A stretch of DNA of 64,000 nt from Branchiibius cervicis (GTDB lineage: Bacteria > Actinomycetota > Actinomycetes > Actinomycetales > Dermatophilaceae): NCBI RefSeq assembly GCF_042661605.1, contig NZ_JBHSWJ010000002.1, positions 3,534,001 to 3,598,000 on the forward strand, in the 5' to 3' direction. Both the position numbers and the translations under genes were made by a program. The notes under the pieces were generated by a model, which saw nothing but the letters and a program-made list of their open reading frames with translations, was not told the DNA's origin and searched no databases. This document shows positions 35,154 to 46,314 of the stretch, piece by piece (position 1 is the first letter of the stretch; the number at the start of each line of letters is the position of its first letter).

Positions 35154-36317
35154 ATGTACGTCGCCCACCTGGTGCTGACGGACTTCCGCTCCTACGACCA
35201 CGTCGATCTGCCCCTGGCCGCAGGGCCGAGCCTGTTCGTGGGGCCCAACGGCCAGGGCAAGACCAACCTCGTCGAAGCCATCGGGTACGTCGCGTCGCTG
35301 GGTTCGCATCGGGTGGCCAGTGACGGGCCCCTGATCCGGGCCGGCTGCGAGCAGGCGATCATCTCCACCGCGGTGGTCCGCGACGGGCGCACCCAACAGG
35401 TCGAACTCGAGATCAATCCGGGCCGGGCCAACCGGGCCCGGCTCAATGCGCATCCGACGCGGCCGCGGGAAACCCTCGGCACGTTGCGGACGGTTCTCTT
35501 CGCGCCGGAGGATCTCGCGCTGGTCAAGGGCGACCCGGAGCAGCGGCGGCGGTTCCTTGACGAACTGCTGGTGGCGCGGCAACCGCGCTGGTCAGCGGCC
35601 CGCAGCGATTACGACAAGATCCTCAAGCAGCGCAATGCCCTGCTGAAGTCGGCACGGACCGCACCGGACCGGACTGCGGTGCTGGCGTCCCTGCCGGCGT
35701 GGAACGAACATCTGGCAACCGCCGGTGCGCACCTGTTGTACGCGCGGTTGCGGCTGCTGCGCGATCTGGCCCCGCACGTGGCCCGGGCCTACGAGCAAGT
35801 GAGCGCGGGTGCGGGTGATGCGCACGCGACGTACCGCAGCAGTCTGGACGCAGCGATGGCGGAGTCGATCGCGAACGGCGAGGTGCCCACGGTCGGGGAC
35901 CTCACGCAGGCCACGCACGAGAGGTTCGCGCAACTGGCGCAGGCCGAAGCCGACCGGGGGCTGACGCTGGTCGGCCCGCACCGCGACGACGTCGAACTCG
36001 AACTGGGCGAGCTGCCGGCCAAGGGCTACGCCAGTCACGGCGAGTCGTGGTCGTTCGCGCTGGCCCTGCGGCTGGCGGCCTACCACCTGTTGCGCCATGA
36101 CCTGGGCACGGATCCGGTGCTGGTGCTGGACGACGTCTTCGCCGAGTTGGACACCGGCCGCCGCGAGCGCCTGGCCGCGCTGATCGAGGATTGTGAGCAG
36201 GTTCTGGTCACCGCGGCCGTCCCGGCCGATATCCCCCAAGGACTCATCGGCCCGCGGTTCGAGGTGACCCGGGCTGCCGTCAGCGCGATCACCGTGCCGC
36301 AGGAGAGCGCCTCGTGA
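35154..36317 (+). CDS. recF: DNA replication/repair protein RecF
   Basis: The 387-residue SMC-like ATPase has Walker A GPNGQGKTNLVEAIGYVASLGSHR (about residues 34-57), the ABC-type signature region ESWSFALALRLAAYHLL and Walker B VLVLDDVFAELDTGRRERL (about 322-340). RecF directs RecA loading at single-strand gaps. It follows gnd by 28 bp and overlaps dciA by 4 bp. Confidence 0.97.
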   Translation: MYVAHLVLTDFRSYDHVDLPLAAGPSLFVGPNGQGKTNLVEAIGYVASLGSHRVASDGPLIRAGCEQAIISTAVVRDGRTQQVELEINPGRANRARLNAHPTRPRETLGTLRTVLFAPEDLALVKGDPEQRRRFLDELLVARQPRWSAARSDYDKILKQRNALLKSARTAPDRTAVLASLPAWNEHLATAGAHLLYARLRLLRDLAPHVARAYEQVSAGAGDAHATYRSSLDAAMAESIANGEVPTVGDLTQATHERFAQLAQAEADRGLTLVGPHRDDVELELGELPAKGYASHGESWSFALALRLAAYHLLRHDLGTDPVLVLDDVFAELDTGRRERLAALIEDCEQVLVTAAVPADIPQGLIGPRFEVTRAAVSAITVPQESAS

Positions 36318-36835
36318 ATAGCGAAAACGACTCTGCCAGTGAGGAACTCGACCCACTGGAGGCGGCCCGTGAGGCGCTGAACCAGGTACGTCGTGCCGCC
36401 CGCGACCGGGGTCTGCGACCGGGCGTGCGTCCCCGGCAATCGGGCACCCAGCCCGGCGTGGCACCGCGTCGCGATTCGTTGGAACCCCAACCGCTCGGCG
36501 TCGGCATCGAGAAGCTGATCGAGGAGCGGGCCTGGCAGGTCGACGTACAGGCCGGGGCGGTGTTCAGCCGCTGGGCCGACATCGTGGGAGCGGAGGTGGC
36601 CAGCCACTGCCTGCCGACCACCTTCGAGGACTCGGTGCTGACGGTGCGCGCGGAGTCGACCGCATGGGCCACCCAGTTGCGGCTGCTCAGCTCCACGCTG
36701 CTGGCGGCGATCGAGCGCCAGGTGGGTCCCGAAGTGGTCCGGGAACTGCGGATCGTCGGCCCCGGAGCACCGTCGTGGAAGCACGGTTATCGCGGAATCA
36801 CCGGTGGTCGGGGGCCCCGGGACACCTACGGTTGA
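36314..36835 (+). CDS. dciA: DciA-like helicase operator (DUF721)
   Basis: The 173-residue protein has a disordered Arg-rich N-terminal part and a C-terminal DUF721 KH-like domain: QAGAVFSRWADIVGAEVASHCLPTTFEDSVLTVRAESTAWATQLRLLSSTLL. DciA is the ancestral loader of the replicative helicase. The GTG at 36314 overlaps the recF stop (GTGA), so translation is coupled. The place between recF and gyrB is the one found across Actinomycetota. Confidence 0.92.
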   Translation: MNSENDSASEELDPLEAAREALNQVRRAARDRGLRPGVRPRQSGTQPGVAPRRDSLEPQPLGVGIEKLIEERAWQVDVQAGAVFSRWADIVGAEVASHCLPTTFEDSVLTVRAESTAWATQLRLLSSTLLAAIERQVGPEVVRELRIVGPGAPSWKHGYRGITGGRGPRDTYG

Positions 36836-36911
36836 CCGACCCGACACCCACGGCGACCCAGCCGATGTCGCTACCCTGGACCGTTCGCCGTACCGAGGAG
36901 TGTCCCTACCC

Positions 36912-37826
36912 GTGAGCCCGAACGAACCGAACGACCCGGACCAGACCCGGCCGATTCCCAGCGACTCCGACCCCACCAGGCCGGTGCGACTGCCCGGTCA
37001 GGGCGGTCCCGCTGCGGCCGGTCCCGGACCTGCCGACCACTCGGAGGACCCGACGGTCGGTGTCCCGCCCGGGGTGGCGCCGCACGACCTGCCGGTGCAG
37101 AAACCGAAGATCTACGTCGACCCGGCCTACGGGCAGGGAGGGGACCACCAACCGACCCAGGCGTTCCCGGCGCAGCAGAACCCGTCGCAATACGCGGCAC
37201 CGCAGTACGAGAGCGCGCCCTACGGCGGCCGGGACCCCTACGAGCAGGCGGCCTACGAACAGGGCCGGTACGAGGCGGGTCCGGAGGATCCGGTCCGGTC
37301 GATCTGGTGGCCCATCGCGGTGATCATGGCCTCGTTGGCGATCGTCGGCGCGGTGGGCGGTTACCTGTGGGCCAGCCGGGACAACGCCAGCACCCCGGCC
37401 GCCACCAACTCGGTGCTACCGACGGCGACCCCGACCAGTCCGACCCCGACGCAGCCCTCCCCCACCTCCACCGAGAGCAGCACCTCAGCGCAGTCCTCGA
37501 CGACCAGTTCCACATCGTCGTCCTCGACGTCGTCGTCGACCTCCTCGTCGTCGACGCAGTCGAGTACGAGCACCGCTGCCGGCACGTTCCCCGCCGGCGC
37601 GAAGGTCTGCGCGCCGACCGTAGGCGGCAACGCGCGTGCCTCGTGCGGTTTCGCGACCAACGTGGCAGCAGCCGCAGCCGGCCCGATCGGTCAGGGACAG
37701 ACGCAGTTCCAGGTCACAGCGCACTCGCCGGCGACCGGCCGGGACTACACGTTGAACTGTGTCCGCACCGATCTGGTGACCTGTTCGACCGACACCGGAG
37801 CAGAGGTTTACGTCCTGGTGTCGTGA
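36912..37826 (+). CDS. single-pass membrane protein with an extracellular Cys-containing domain, unknown function
   Basis: The 304-residue product has a long disordered cytosolic part rich in Pro, Asp and Gln (about residues 1-125), one membrane helix (SIWWPIAVIMASLAIVGAVGGYLWA), a Ser/Thr-rich extracellular linker and a compact C-terminal domain. That domain has Cys in AKVCAPTVG, ASCGFATNV, LNCVRTD and TCSTDTG and is probably disulfide-bonded. I recognise no family, though similar proteins with variable linkers are common near gyrB in Actinomycetota. The GTG at 36912 follows GAGGAG with an 11-nt gap. Confidence 0.65.
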   Translation: MSPNEPNDPDQTRPIPSDSDPTRPVRLPGQGGPAAAGPGPADHSEDPTVGVPPGVAPHDLPVQKPKIYVDPAYGQGGDHQPTQAFPAQQNPSQYAAPQYESAPYGGRDPYEQAAYEQGRYEAGPEDPVRSIWWPIAVIMASLAIVGAVGGYLWASRDNASTPAATNSVLPTATPTSPTPTQPSPTSTESSTSAQSSTTSSTSSSSTSSSTSSSSTQSSTSTAAGTFPAGAKVCAPTVGGNARASCGFATNVAAAAAGPIGQGQTQFQVTAHSPATGRDYTLNCVRTDLVTCSTDTGAEVYVLVS

Positions 37827-37943
37827 TTCGTCCGCAGAGCCCGGGAGGCCCCCGCGCATGTAGCGGGGATCATTCGGCGCTTGGTTCGGCGGTCTGGCTG
37901 GGGATTGAGCGGGTCTGAGAGCCGGTTGCGATCCGATGCACGG

Positions 37944-37949
37944 TAGACT
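37944..37949 (+). promoter_or_regulatory. candidate -10 element of gyrB
   Basis: TAGACT fits the actinobacterial TANNNT -10 consensus and lies 83 bp before the gyrB GTG, in the 206-bp gap after the preceding gene. No good -35 hexamer is at the usual distance. Confidence 0.35.
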
Positions 37950-38032
37950 GGAAGGCGAACAGCGCACTCATCTCGATGAGGGCGCTGCCCGTTCGTCAGA
38001 CGGGCGATCCGTGGAACAGGAGCAACCAGCTA

Positions 38033-40099
38033 GTGGCCGACGCGACCAACCCCCAGCCCGACGAACCGCAGGAGCTTCGCAGTCCCGACACTTCGACCGA
38101 TGCGGTGTACGACGCCAGTGCGATCCAGGTCCTGGAAGGTCTGGAGGCGGTCCGTAAACGACCGGGTATGTACATCGGCTCCACCGGACCGCGCGGCCTG
38201 CACCACCTGATCTGGGAGATCGTGGACAACGCCGTCGACGAACGGCTTGCCGGGTTCGCGACCACCATCGACGTGACGCTGCTGGCCGACGGCGGCGTGC
38301 GGGTGATCGACGACGGCCGCGGTATCCCCACCGGCATCCACCCGACCGAGGGCGTGTCCACGGTCGAGGTCGTCCTGACCCAGTTGCACGCCGGCGGCAA
38401 GTTCGGCGGTGGCGGGTACAAGGTGTCCGGCGGGCTGCACGGCGTGGGCTCCTCGGTGGTCAACGCCCTGTCCAGCCGGATGACCGCCGAGGTGCGGCAG
38501 CTGGGCAAACGCTTCTTCATCGAGTTCGAGCACGGTGTGCCCAAGGCACCGCTGACGGTGATCGGCGATCTGGACCCGCAGGACAAGACGGGTACCACGA
38601 TCACCTGGTGGGCCGACCCCAACATCTTCGAGTCGGTGGACTACGACTTCGAGACCATCCGGGCGCGCTTCCAGCAGACCGCCTTCCTGAACAAGGGTCT
38701 GACGATCACGCTGACCGACGAGCGTGAGCAGGAGGTCGACGAAGCGGCCGAGGAGGAGGCTGCCGCTGAGGGCACCACCGTCGAGGAGGCCTCTCCCACG
38801 ACGGTCACCTACCGCTACGACGACGGTCTGCTCGACTACGTGAAGTACCTCAACTCCTCCAAGCGCAACGAGCCGGTGCACGACAGTGTCATCGCGTTCG
38901 AGGCCGAGGACACCGACCGGCTGCTGTCGGTCGAGGTCGCGATGCAGTGGACCACGGCGTATTCCGAGTCCGTGCACACCTACGCCAACACGGTCAACAC
39001 GCACGAGGGCGGCACCCACGAGGAGGGCTTCCGGGCGGCGATGACCTCGCTGATCAACAAATTCGCCCGGGACAACAAGCTGCTCAAGGAGAAGGACGAC
39101 AACCTCACCGGTGACGACATCCGGGAGGGGTTGACCGCGGTCATCTCCGTGAAGCTGGGCGAACCGCAGTTCGAAGGTCAGACCAAGACGAAACTCGGAA
39201 ACTCAGAGGTCAAGGGTTTCGTACAGGGCGCCGTACGTGACAACCTCGAACACTGGTTGGCCAGCAACCCCCGCGACGGACGCGCGATCGTCTCCAAGGC
39301 GGTCTCGGCGGCGTCAGCGCGGATGGCGGCGCGCAAGGCGCGCGAGACGGCGCGCCGCAAGGGGCTGCTGGAGGGCGGCGGCTTGCCGGGCAAGTTGCGT
39401 GACTGCCAGTCCAAGGACCCGACGATCAGTGAGGTCTTCATCGTCGAGGGTGACTCGGCGGGCGGTTCGGCCACGCAGGGTCGCAACCCGTTCAACCAGG
39501 CGATCCTGCCGATCCGCGGCAAGATCCTGAACGTCGAGAAGGCGCGGATGGACAAGGTCCTGGCCAACAACGAGGTCCAGGCGCTGATCTCCGGCTTCGG
39601 CACCGGCATCGGTGAGGACTTCGACATCGACAAGGCGCGCTATCACAAGATCGTGTTGATGGCCGACGCCGATGTCGACGGCATGCACATCCGCACCTTG
39701 CTGCTGACGCTGCTCTTCCGCTTCATGCGGCCGCTGATCGAGCACGGTTACGTCTACCTGGCACAGCCGCCGCTGTACCGGATCAAGTGGTCCAACCACG
39801 ATCACGAGTTCGCCTTCTCCGACAAGGAGCGCGACGGACTGGTCGAGCTCGGGCAGAGCAAGGGCTGGCGGTTGCCGAAGGACTCCCCGATCCAGCGGTA
39901 CAAGGGTCTGGGCGAGATGAACTACGAGGAGTTGTGGGAGACCACGATGGACCCCAACACCCGCACGCTGCTGCAGGTGACCATGGACGACGCGGCCGCT
40001 GCGGACGAGATCTTCGCGGTGCTGATGGGTGAGGACGTCGAGTCACGGCGTGGGTTCATCCAGCGCAACGCCAAAGACGTCCGTTTTCTCGATATCTAA
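38033..40099 (+). CDS. gyrB: DNA gyrase subunit B
   Basis: The 688-residue product has the GHKL ATPase domain (VRKRPGMYIGSTGPRGLHHLIWEIVDNAVDERLAGF, then GRGIPTGIHPTEG and GGKFGGGGYKVSGGLHGVGSSVVNAL), the transducer, the TOPRIM domain (FIVEGDSAGGSA, DADVDGMHIRTLLLTLLFR) and the C-terminal QRYKGLGEMNYEELWETTMDP. With GyrA it introduces negative supercoils. The GTG at 38033 is chosen because AGGAG lies 9 nt before it; an in-frame ATG at 37976 lacks a site. It is 9 bp before gyrA. The ATPase motif reads DERLAG where DEALAG or DEAMAG is usual. Confidence 0.97.
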   Translation: MADATNPQPDEPQELRSPDTSTDAVYDASAIQVLEGLEAVRKRPGMYIGSTGPRGLHHLIWEIVDNAVDERLAGFATTIDVTLLADGGVRVIDDGRGIPTGIHPTEGVSTVEVVLTQLHAGGKFGGGGYKVSGGLHGVGSSVVNALSSRMTAEVRQLGKRFFIEFEHGVPKAPLTVIGDLDPQDKTGTTITWWADPNIFESVDYDFETIRARFQQTAFLNKGLTITLTDEREQEVDEAAEEEAAAEGTTVEEASPTTVTYRYDDGLLDYVKYLNSSKRNEPVHDSVIAFEAEDTDRLLSVEVAMQWTTAYSESVHTYANTVNTHEGGTHEEGFRAAMTSLINKFARDNKLLKEKDDNLTGDDIREGLTAVISVKLGEPQFEGQTKTKLGNSEVKGFVQGAVRDNLEHWLASNPRDGRAIVSKAVSAASARMAARKARETARRKGLLEGGGLPGKLRDCQSKDPTISEVFIVEGDSAGGSATQGRNPFNQAILPIRGKILNVEKARMDKVLANNEVQALISGFGTGIGEDFDIDKARYHKIVLMADADVDGMHIRTLLLTLLFRFMRPLIEHGYVYLAQPPLYRIKWSNHDHEFAFSDKERDGLVELGQSKGWRLPKDSPIQRYKGLGEMNYEELWETTMDPNTRTLLQVTMDDAAAADEIFAVLMGEDVESRRGFIQRNAKDVRFLDI

Positions 40100-40108
40100 A
40101 GGGACTTG

Positions 40109-42741
<2,633 letters not shown>

Positions 42742-42745
<4 letters not shown>

Positions 42746-43338
42746 GCCAGTCCGACGGCCCCAACGCCGGGGCGACCGCTGCCCGGTTGCCCGGTGGCGC
42801 GCAGCGATCTGCTGCCCCGCAAGGTGGTTCGCGTCCCGCTGGCGCACAGACCCGGTCCGGGTCGGCGGCGGCCGCGCGGGGACGTCAGCCTGCTTCTCGC
42901 TCGGCTCAGCCCGCGTCTCGCTCCGGCCGGCCGGCCGCGGTGAAGGGCGGCGCGCCTGTTCGTCCGGTACGGGCGACACCGCGCCGGGTGCGGCTGTCGG
43001 TATCACGGGTCGACCCGTGGTCGGTCATGAAGATCTCGTTCCTGCTGTCGGTGGCGTTCGCTATCGCCAGCGTGGTCGCGGTCGCGCTGCTGTGGATCGT
43101 CCTGGCCGGAATGGGTGTCTTCTCGGACCTGAACGAGTTGCTGCGCTCGCTGGACAAGCAGGGTTCGACGTTCGACCTGATGGACTACATCGGCTTCGGC
43201 AAGGTCGTGTCGCTGTCGGTCGTGATCGGCTTCATCGACATCATCCTGATCACCGCGTTCGCGACGTTGGCTGCGTTCCTCTACAACATCTGCGCGTCGC
43301 TGGTCGGCGGGTTGCGGCTGACGCTCTCGGACGACTGA
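42742..43338 (+). CDS. DUF3566 membrane protein
   Basis: The 198-residue product has a basic, Ala/Gly/Ser/Pro-rich cytosolic leader (about residues 1-80) and then the DUF3566 domain: RLSVSRVDPWSVMKISFLLSVAFAIASVVAVALLWIVL, with a second helix VVIGFIDIILITAFATLAAFLYNICASLVGGL. The family is found next to gyrA throughout Actinomycetota (Rv0007 in M. tuberculosis); its role is unknown. The GTG overlaps the gyrA stop (GTGA at 42742), so it is translationally coupled to gyrA. Confidence 0.9.
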
Positions 43339-43362
43339 GTTCCTAGCGCCCTGCGTGGCTTG

Positions 43363-43419
43363 GGGGCGCTTTGGAAGCCTTTGCACCGGTTTGAGGGGCG
43401 CCGTGGAAGCCCTTGCACC
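43363..43419. repeat. imperfect tandem 25-bp repeat, 32-bp period
   Basis: GGGGCGCTTTGGAAGCCTTTGCACC (written here in parts: GGGGCGCTTTGGAAG, CCTTTGCACC) at 43363-43387 recurs at 43395-43419 with three differences. It lies between the convergent DUF3566 and DUF952 genes and is not an inverted repeat, so it is not a simple terminator. Confidence 0.6.
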
Positions 43420-43464
43420 TTCCCCTTGAAATTCTCGGGGCAACTGCTTCCAAACCTGCCGGGG

Positions 43465-43752
43465 TTAGTGCTCGTAGGGCGCTGCCTCGACGATGTCCTC
43501 GAGGGTGAGCGCGGCGTAGACGTGTGGGAAGTCGTTCTCCCACTTCAGGTGCGCGGCTAGTTCATCGGCGTCGAGGGTGGCGAGGACCAGGTCGTCCTCA
43601 CCTTCGAAGAAGCGGTCGACGGTGCCAGGCACCTGCTCGCGGGTGGAGCAGTGCACGAAGCCGTCCTGCTGGTCGAGTTCGCTGCCGGCGAAGGTGCCTT
43701 CGACCTGCCACTGCTCCCACTCGGCGGGCTTGAGGATCTTGTAAATGAGCAC
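43465..43752 (-). CDS. DUF952 family protein
   Basis: The 95-residue protein starts MLIYKILKPAEWEQWQVEGTFAGSELDQQDGFVHCSTREQVPGTVDRFF and ends PHVYAALTLEDIVEAAPY, the pattern of the DUF952 (PF06108) family of about 100 residues, with an ADP-ribosyltransferase-like fold and no established function. The GTG at 43752 is chosen because AGGAT lies 8 nt upstream and it gives the family's usual length. It converges on the DUF3566 gene and is divergent from tRNA-Ile. Confidence 0.85.
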   Translation of the reverse strand: MLIYKILKPAEWEQWQVEGTFAGSELDQQDGFVHCSTREQVPGTVDRFFEGEDDLVLATLDADELAAHLKWENDFPHVYAALTLEDIVEAAPYEH

Positions 43753-43947
43753 GGTGTCGATCCTGTCACCCGGCCGCTCCTGTTCGCGCGCCTTATCGAC
43801 GTTTGCGCGGGCCACAACCCGTGCAAATGTCGACAACCCGCGCAGACGCTGAGGCGCTCCTGCTTCGCCGGCGCCGCGATTTGGGTGGGGCACTGCGGCT
43901 GGGGTAATCTCGTCCGGGCTCCCGGAGTGTCGGAAGCCCAGGATTAC

Positions 43948-44021
43948 GGGCCTATAGCTCAGTCGGTTAGAGCGCTTCCCTGATAAGGAAGAGGTCAGAG
44001 GTTCAAGTCCTCTTAGGCCCA
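43948..44021 (+). tRNA. ileT: tRNA-Ile(GAT)
   Basis: A 74-nt cloverleaf with acceptor arms GGGCCTA/TAGGCCC, D-arm AGCTCAGTCGGTTAGAGC, anticodon loop CTGATAA (GAT at 43982-43984) and T-arm GAGGTTCAAGTCCTC. The 3' CCA is not encoded. tRNA-Ile and tRNA-Ala after gyrA are a conserved actinobacterial arrangement. Confidence 0.97.
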
Positions 44022-44064
44022 CGTTGTGCACGATCGTCGCCTCGCCCGCCGCTAGGAGATTCTG

Positions 44065-44190
44065 ATGAAGAAGCTCGTCGTTCTCGCCGGTGTGGCAGCG
44101 GCTGCTCTGGCGGTCGTGAAGCGGCAGCAGGCGGCAGCGGCCAAGCCGGGCGTCTGGATCCAGGCCTCCGACCAGCCTCCCGCTCGCTGA
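44065..44190 (+). CDS. DLW-39-type small protein
   Basis: This 41-residue protein has one N-terminal hydrophobic helix (MKKLVVLAGVAAAALAVVKR), a Gln/Ala-rich segment and the end GVWIQASDQPPAR. Its size, its MKKL start, its place near gyrA between the Ile and Ala tRNA genes and the W motif fit the actinobacterial DLW-39 family; here the namesake DLW reads GVW. AGGAGATTCTG precedes the ATG. The function of the family is unknown; it is probably a membrane-anchored microprotein. Confidence 0.75.
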   Translation: MKKLVVLAGVAAAALAVVKRQQAAAAKPGVWIQASDQPPAR

Positions 44191-44249
44191 TCATTCTTCT
44201 GCGCCGGTGGGCGCGCCTGCTTTGCACGCAACAGTCCACAACTAAACAA

Positions 44250-44322
44250 GGGGCCGTAGCTCACCTGGTAGAGCGCCGCTTTTGCAAGGCGGAGGTAAGG
44301 GGTTCGAGTCCCCTCGGCTCCA
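44250..44322 (+). tRNA. alaT: tRNA-Ala(TGC)
   Basis: A 73-nt cloverleaf with acceptor GGGGCCG/CGGCTCC, D-arm AGCTCACCTGGTAGAGC, anticodon loop TTTGCAA (TGC at 44283-44285) and T-arm GGGGTTCGAGTCCCC. The 3' CCA is not encoded. It marks the end of the conserved gyrase block; accessory genes follow. Confidence 0.96.
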
Positions 44323-44496
44323 CAAGATCGCAGGTCGAAGGCCCTTACCCGGCTCGGGAGGGGCCTCTGACATTGTGGGACGACTCAAGTTCAACCGGAC
44401 TTCATTGGTAGCGATTTGGTCGACACCAGTCGTGATGCGTGTTGCCTCGGGTGCGCCGAGAACCCCCGAGAAATCACCGCTGGCGCCGTGATCGCG

Positions 44497-44541
44497 CCTG
44501 AGCCCCACCGCCCGTCGCTCGACGGTTCCGTGGGGCTCAGG
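44497..44541. terminator. hairpin downstream of the GMC oxidoreductase gene
   Basis: Perfect 12-bp arms CCTGAGCCCCAC/GTGGGGCTCAGG with an inner CCGTCG/CGACGG stem lie 10 bp beyond the stop of the leftward GMC gene and face the tRNA-Ala transcript from the other side. Confidence 0.75.
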
Positions 44542-44550
44542 CCGCAGCGA

Positions 44551-46197
44551 TCAGGCGCTGGCCCCGTCCCAAGCGTCGGGCTGAGGCGCCAATGGGGTGC
44601 GGCCGAGGATCAGGTCGGCGGCCTTCTCGGCGATCATGATCGTCGGCGCGTTGGTGTTGCCGCTGACGACCGTGGGCATGACCGACGCATCGACCACGCG
44701 CAGCCCGGGAACGCCGTACACCCGCAGCTCACCGTCCACGACCGCGTCGGGATCGGTAGCCGGACCCATCTTGGCGGTGCCGGCCGGATGCATGCCGGTG
44801 CTGGTGGCCGAGCGCAGAAACGCGTCCAGTTCCTCGTCGCTTTGGACCTGCGACCCAGGGACGTCCTCCTGCGCGATGAGCGAGGCGACGGGCTCGGTGG
44901 CGAACAACTCGCGGATCTTGCGCGAGATCGCGCGCATGGCGCGCAGATCGTCCTCGTTGTCCAGCACATTGAAGCGGATGTTCGGCAGGTCTTCGGCATG
45001 CGCCGACTTCAAGGTCACCTGGCCCCGGCTCTTCGGGCGCAGGTAGAGACCACCGCCGGAGAACACATGGCCGGCGCCCTTGACCACTCCGGGCAGCCAC
45101 GGTTTCGCGGCCAATGACGCATGCACGATCTGCATCTGCATGTCGGAGTACTCGACGTCGTCGTCGGTCTTGATGAAGCCCTGGATCGTCATCGGGCTGC
45201 TCGCCAGCGGTCCGGAGTGCGTGAACACCCACTGCACCGCGGCGACCGCAAGCCGGTCCAATCGTGTCTGGTTCTCGAACGTCACGGGCTGTGATGCGCG
45301 GAAGAAGTGGTAGATCATCGGGTGGTCCTGCAGGTTCTGTCCGACACCGGGCAGGTCGACCTGCACGGGGATGCCACGTTCGCGCAGGTGCTCGGCCGGG
45401 CCGATCCCCGAGAGCATCAGCAGGTGCGGGGTGCGGAAGGCACCCGCCGACACGATCGTCTCGGTGGCGTTGACCGTCGTGTCCTTGCCGTCCTTGGTGT
45501 ACTCGACGCCGACAGCCTTGCCGTCCTCGAGCACGATCCGCTTGACCTGGGCGTGCGTGACGACGTCGACGTTCGGCCGCTTGCGGGCGGGGCGCAGGAA
45601 GGCCCGGTCGGTGCTGTTGCGCACGCCCTTGTAGGCAGTGAACTCGGGCAGACCGAATCCCTCGACGTCCGCGGTGTTGAAGTCGTCCTCGTGCTTATAG
45701 CCCATGCGTTCGGCAGCCTCGAGGAATCGGGGATAGAGGAACGGCTCCTCGTCGATGGGCGTGACGTTCAAGGGCCCGCCGTGGCCGTGGTAGACCGTGT
45801 CGGAGCGCTCGCTGTTCTCGGCGCGCTTGAAGTACGGCAGCACATCGGCGTATCCCCACCCGGGAAGTCCGGTGTCGCGCCACGCGTCGTAGTCACGCGC
45901 GTTGCCGCGGGTGTACATCATGCCGTTGATTGATGACGTGCCGCCGAGCACCTTGCCGGTGGGCTCCCACAGCGACCGGCCCTCCAGTCCCGGCTCAGGC
46001 TCGGTCATGTTGGGCCACAGCACCTTGGTGGACTTCTGCAGCTCGGTCCAGCCGAGGGGCAGGTCGATCAGCAGTCGGCGTGACGAGCCGCCGGCCTCCA
46101 GGACCAGTACCCGCTTCGTTCCGTCCTCGCTCAGACGGTAGGCCAAGGTCGACCCGGCCGAACCGGCACCGACGATGATGTAGTCGTAACTGTTCAC
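44551..46197 (-). CDS. GMC-family FAD oxidoreductase (choline/alcohol dehydrogenase-like)
   Basis: The 548-residue protein starts MNSYDYIIVGAGSAGSTLAYRLSEDGTKRVLVLEAGG, the FAD-binding GxGxxG of GMC oxidoreductases. It carries the GMC signatures GKVLGGTSSINGMMYTRGNARDYD and GAFRTPHLLMLSGIGP, the catalytic-His block TGMHPAGTAKMG (about residue 473) and the Asn block NTNAPTIMIAEKAADLI. It oxidises an alcohol; choline dehydrogenase BetA and long-chain alcohol dehydrogenases are nearest in style, but no betaine genes are near. GGAGGAG lies 7 nt before the GTG at 46197. A TetR gene lies upstream in the same direction. Confidence 0.9.
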   Translation of the reverse strand: MNSYDYIIVGAGSAGSTLAYRLSEDGTKRVLVLEAGGSSRRLLIDLPLGWTELQKSTKVLWPNMTEPEPGLEGRSLWEPTGKVLGGTSSINGMMYTRGNARDYDAWRDTGLPGWGYADVLPYFKRAENSERSDTVYHGHGGPLNVTPIDEEPFLYPRFLEAAERMGYKHEDDFNTADVEGFGLPEFTAYKGVRNSTDRAFLRPARKRPNVDVVTHAQVKRIVLEDGKAVGVEYTKDGKDTTVNATETIVSAGAFRTPHLLMLSGIGPAEHLRERGIPVQVDLPGVGQNLQDHPMIYHFFRASQPVTFENQTRLDRLAVAAVQWVFTHSGPLASSPMTIQGFIKTDDDVEYSDMQMQIVHASLAAKPWLPGVVKGAGHVFSGGGLYLRPKSRGQVTLKSAHAEDLPNIRFNVLDNEDDLRAMRAISRKIRELFATEPVASLIAQEDVPGSQVQSDEELDAFLRSATSTGMHPAGTAKMGPATDPDAVVDGELRVYGVPGLRVVDASVMPTVVSGNTNAPTIMIAEKAADLILGRTPLAPQPDAWDGASA

Positions 46198-46276
46198 GTG
46201 AGACTCCTCCACGCATGGCGGCTTCGTGACGAGGTCCAGCGGCGCTGGGCCCGGTGGGTCGCGAAGGCACGGCACT

Positions 46277-46296
46277 TTGTCGTACGTAAACGATAA
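46277..46296. promoter_or_regulatory. possible TetR operator between TetR and GMC genes
   Basis: An inverted repeat, TT-N-TCGT-N6-ACGA-N-AA, lies in the 117-bp gap between the TetR gene and the GMC oxidoreductase gene. The half-site is short, so this is a weak candidate. Confidence 0.3.
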
Positions 46297-46314
46297 CCGA
46301 CCAGGTGGTAGCTT

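Noticed and set aside
37976..38032. Longer GyrB starting at the ATG 37976
   Set aside because: It lacks a ribosome binding site, while the GTG at 38033 follows AGGAG at good spacing and gives the usual GyrB N-terminus.
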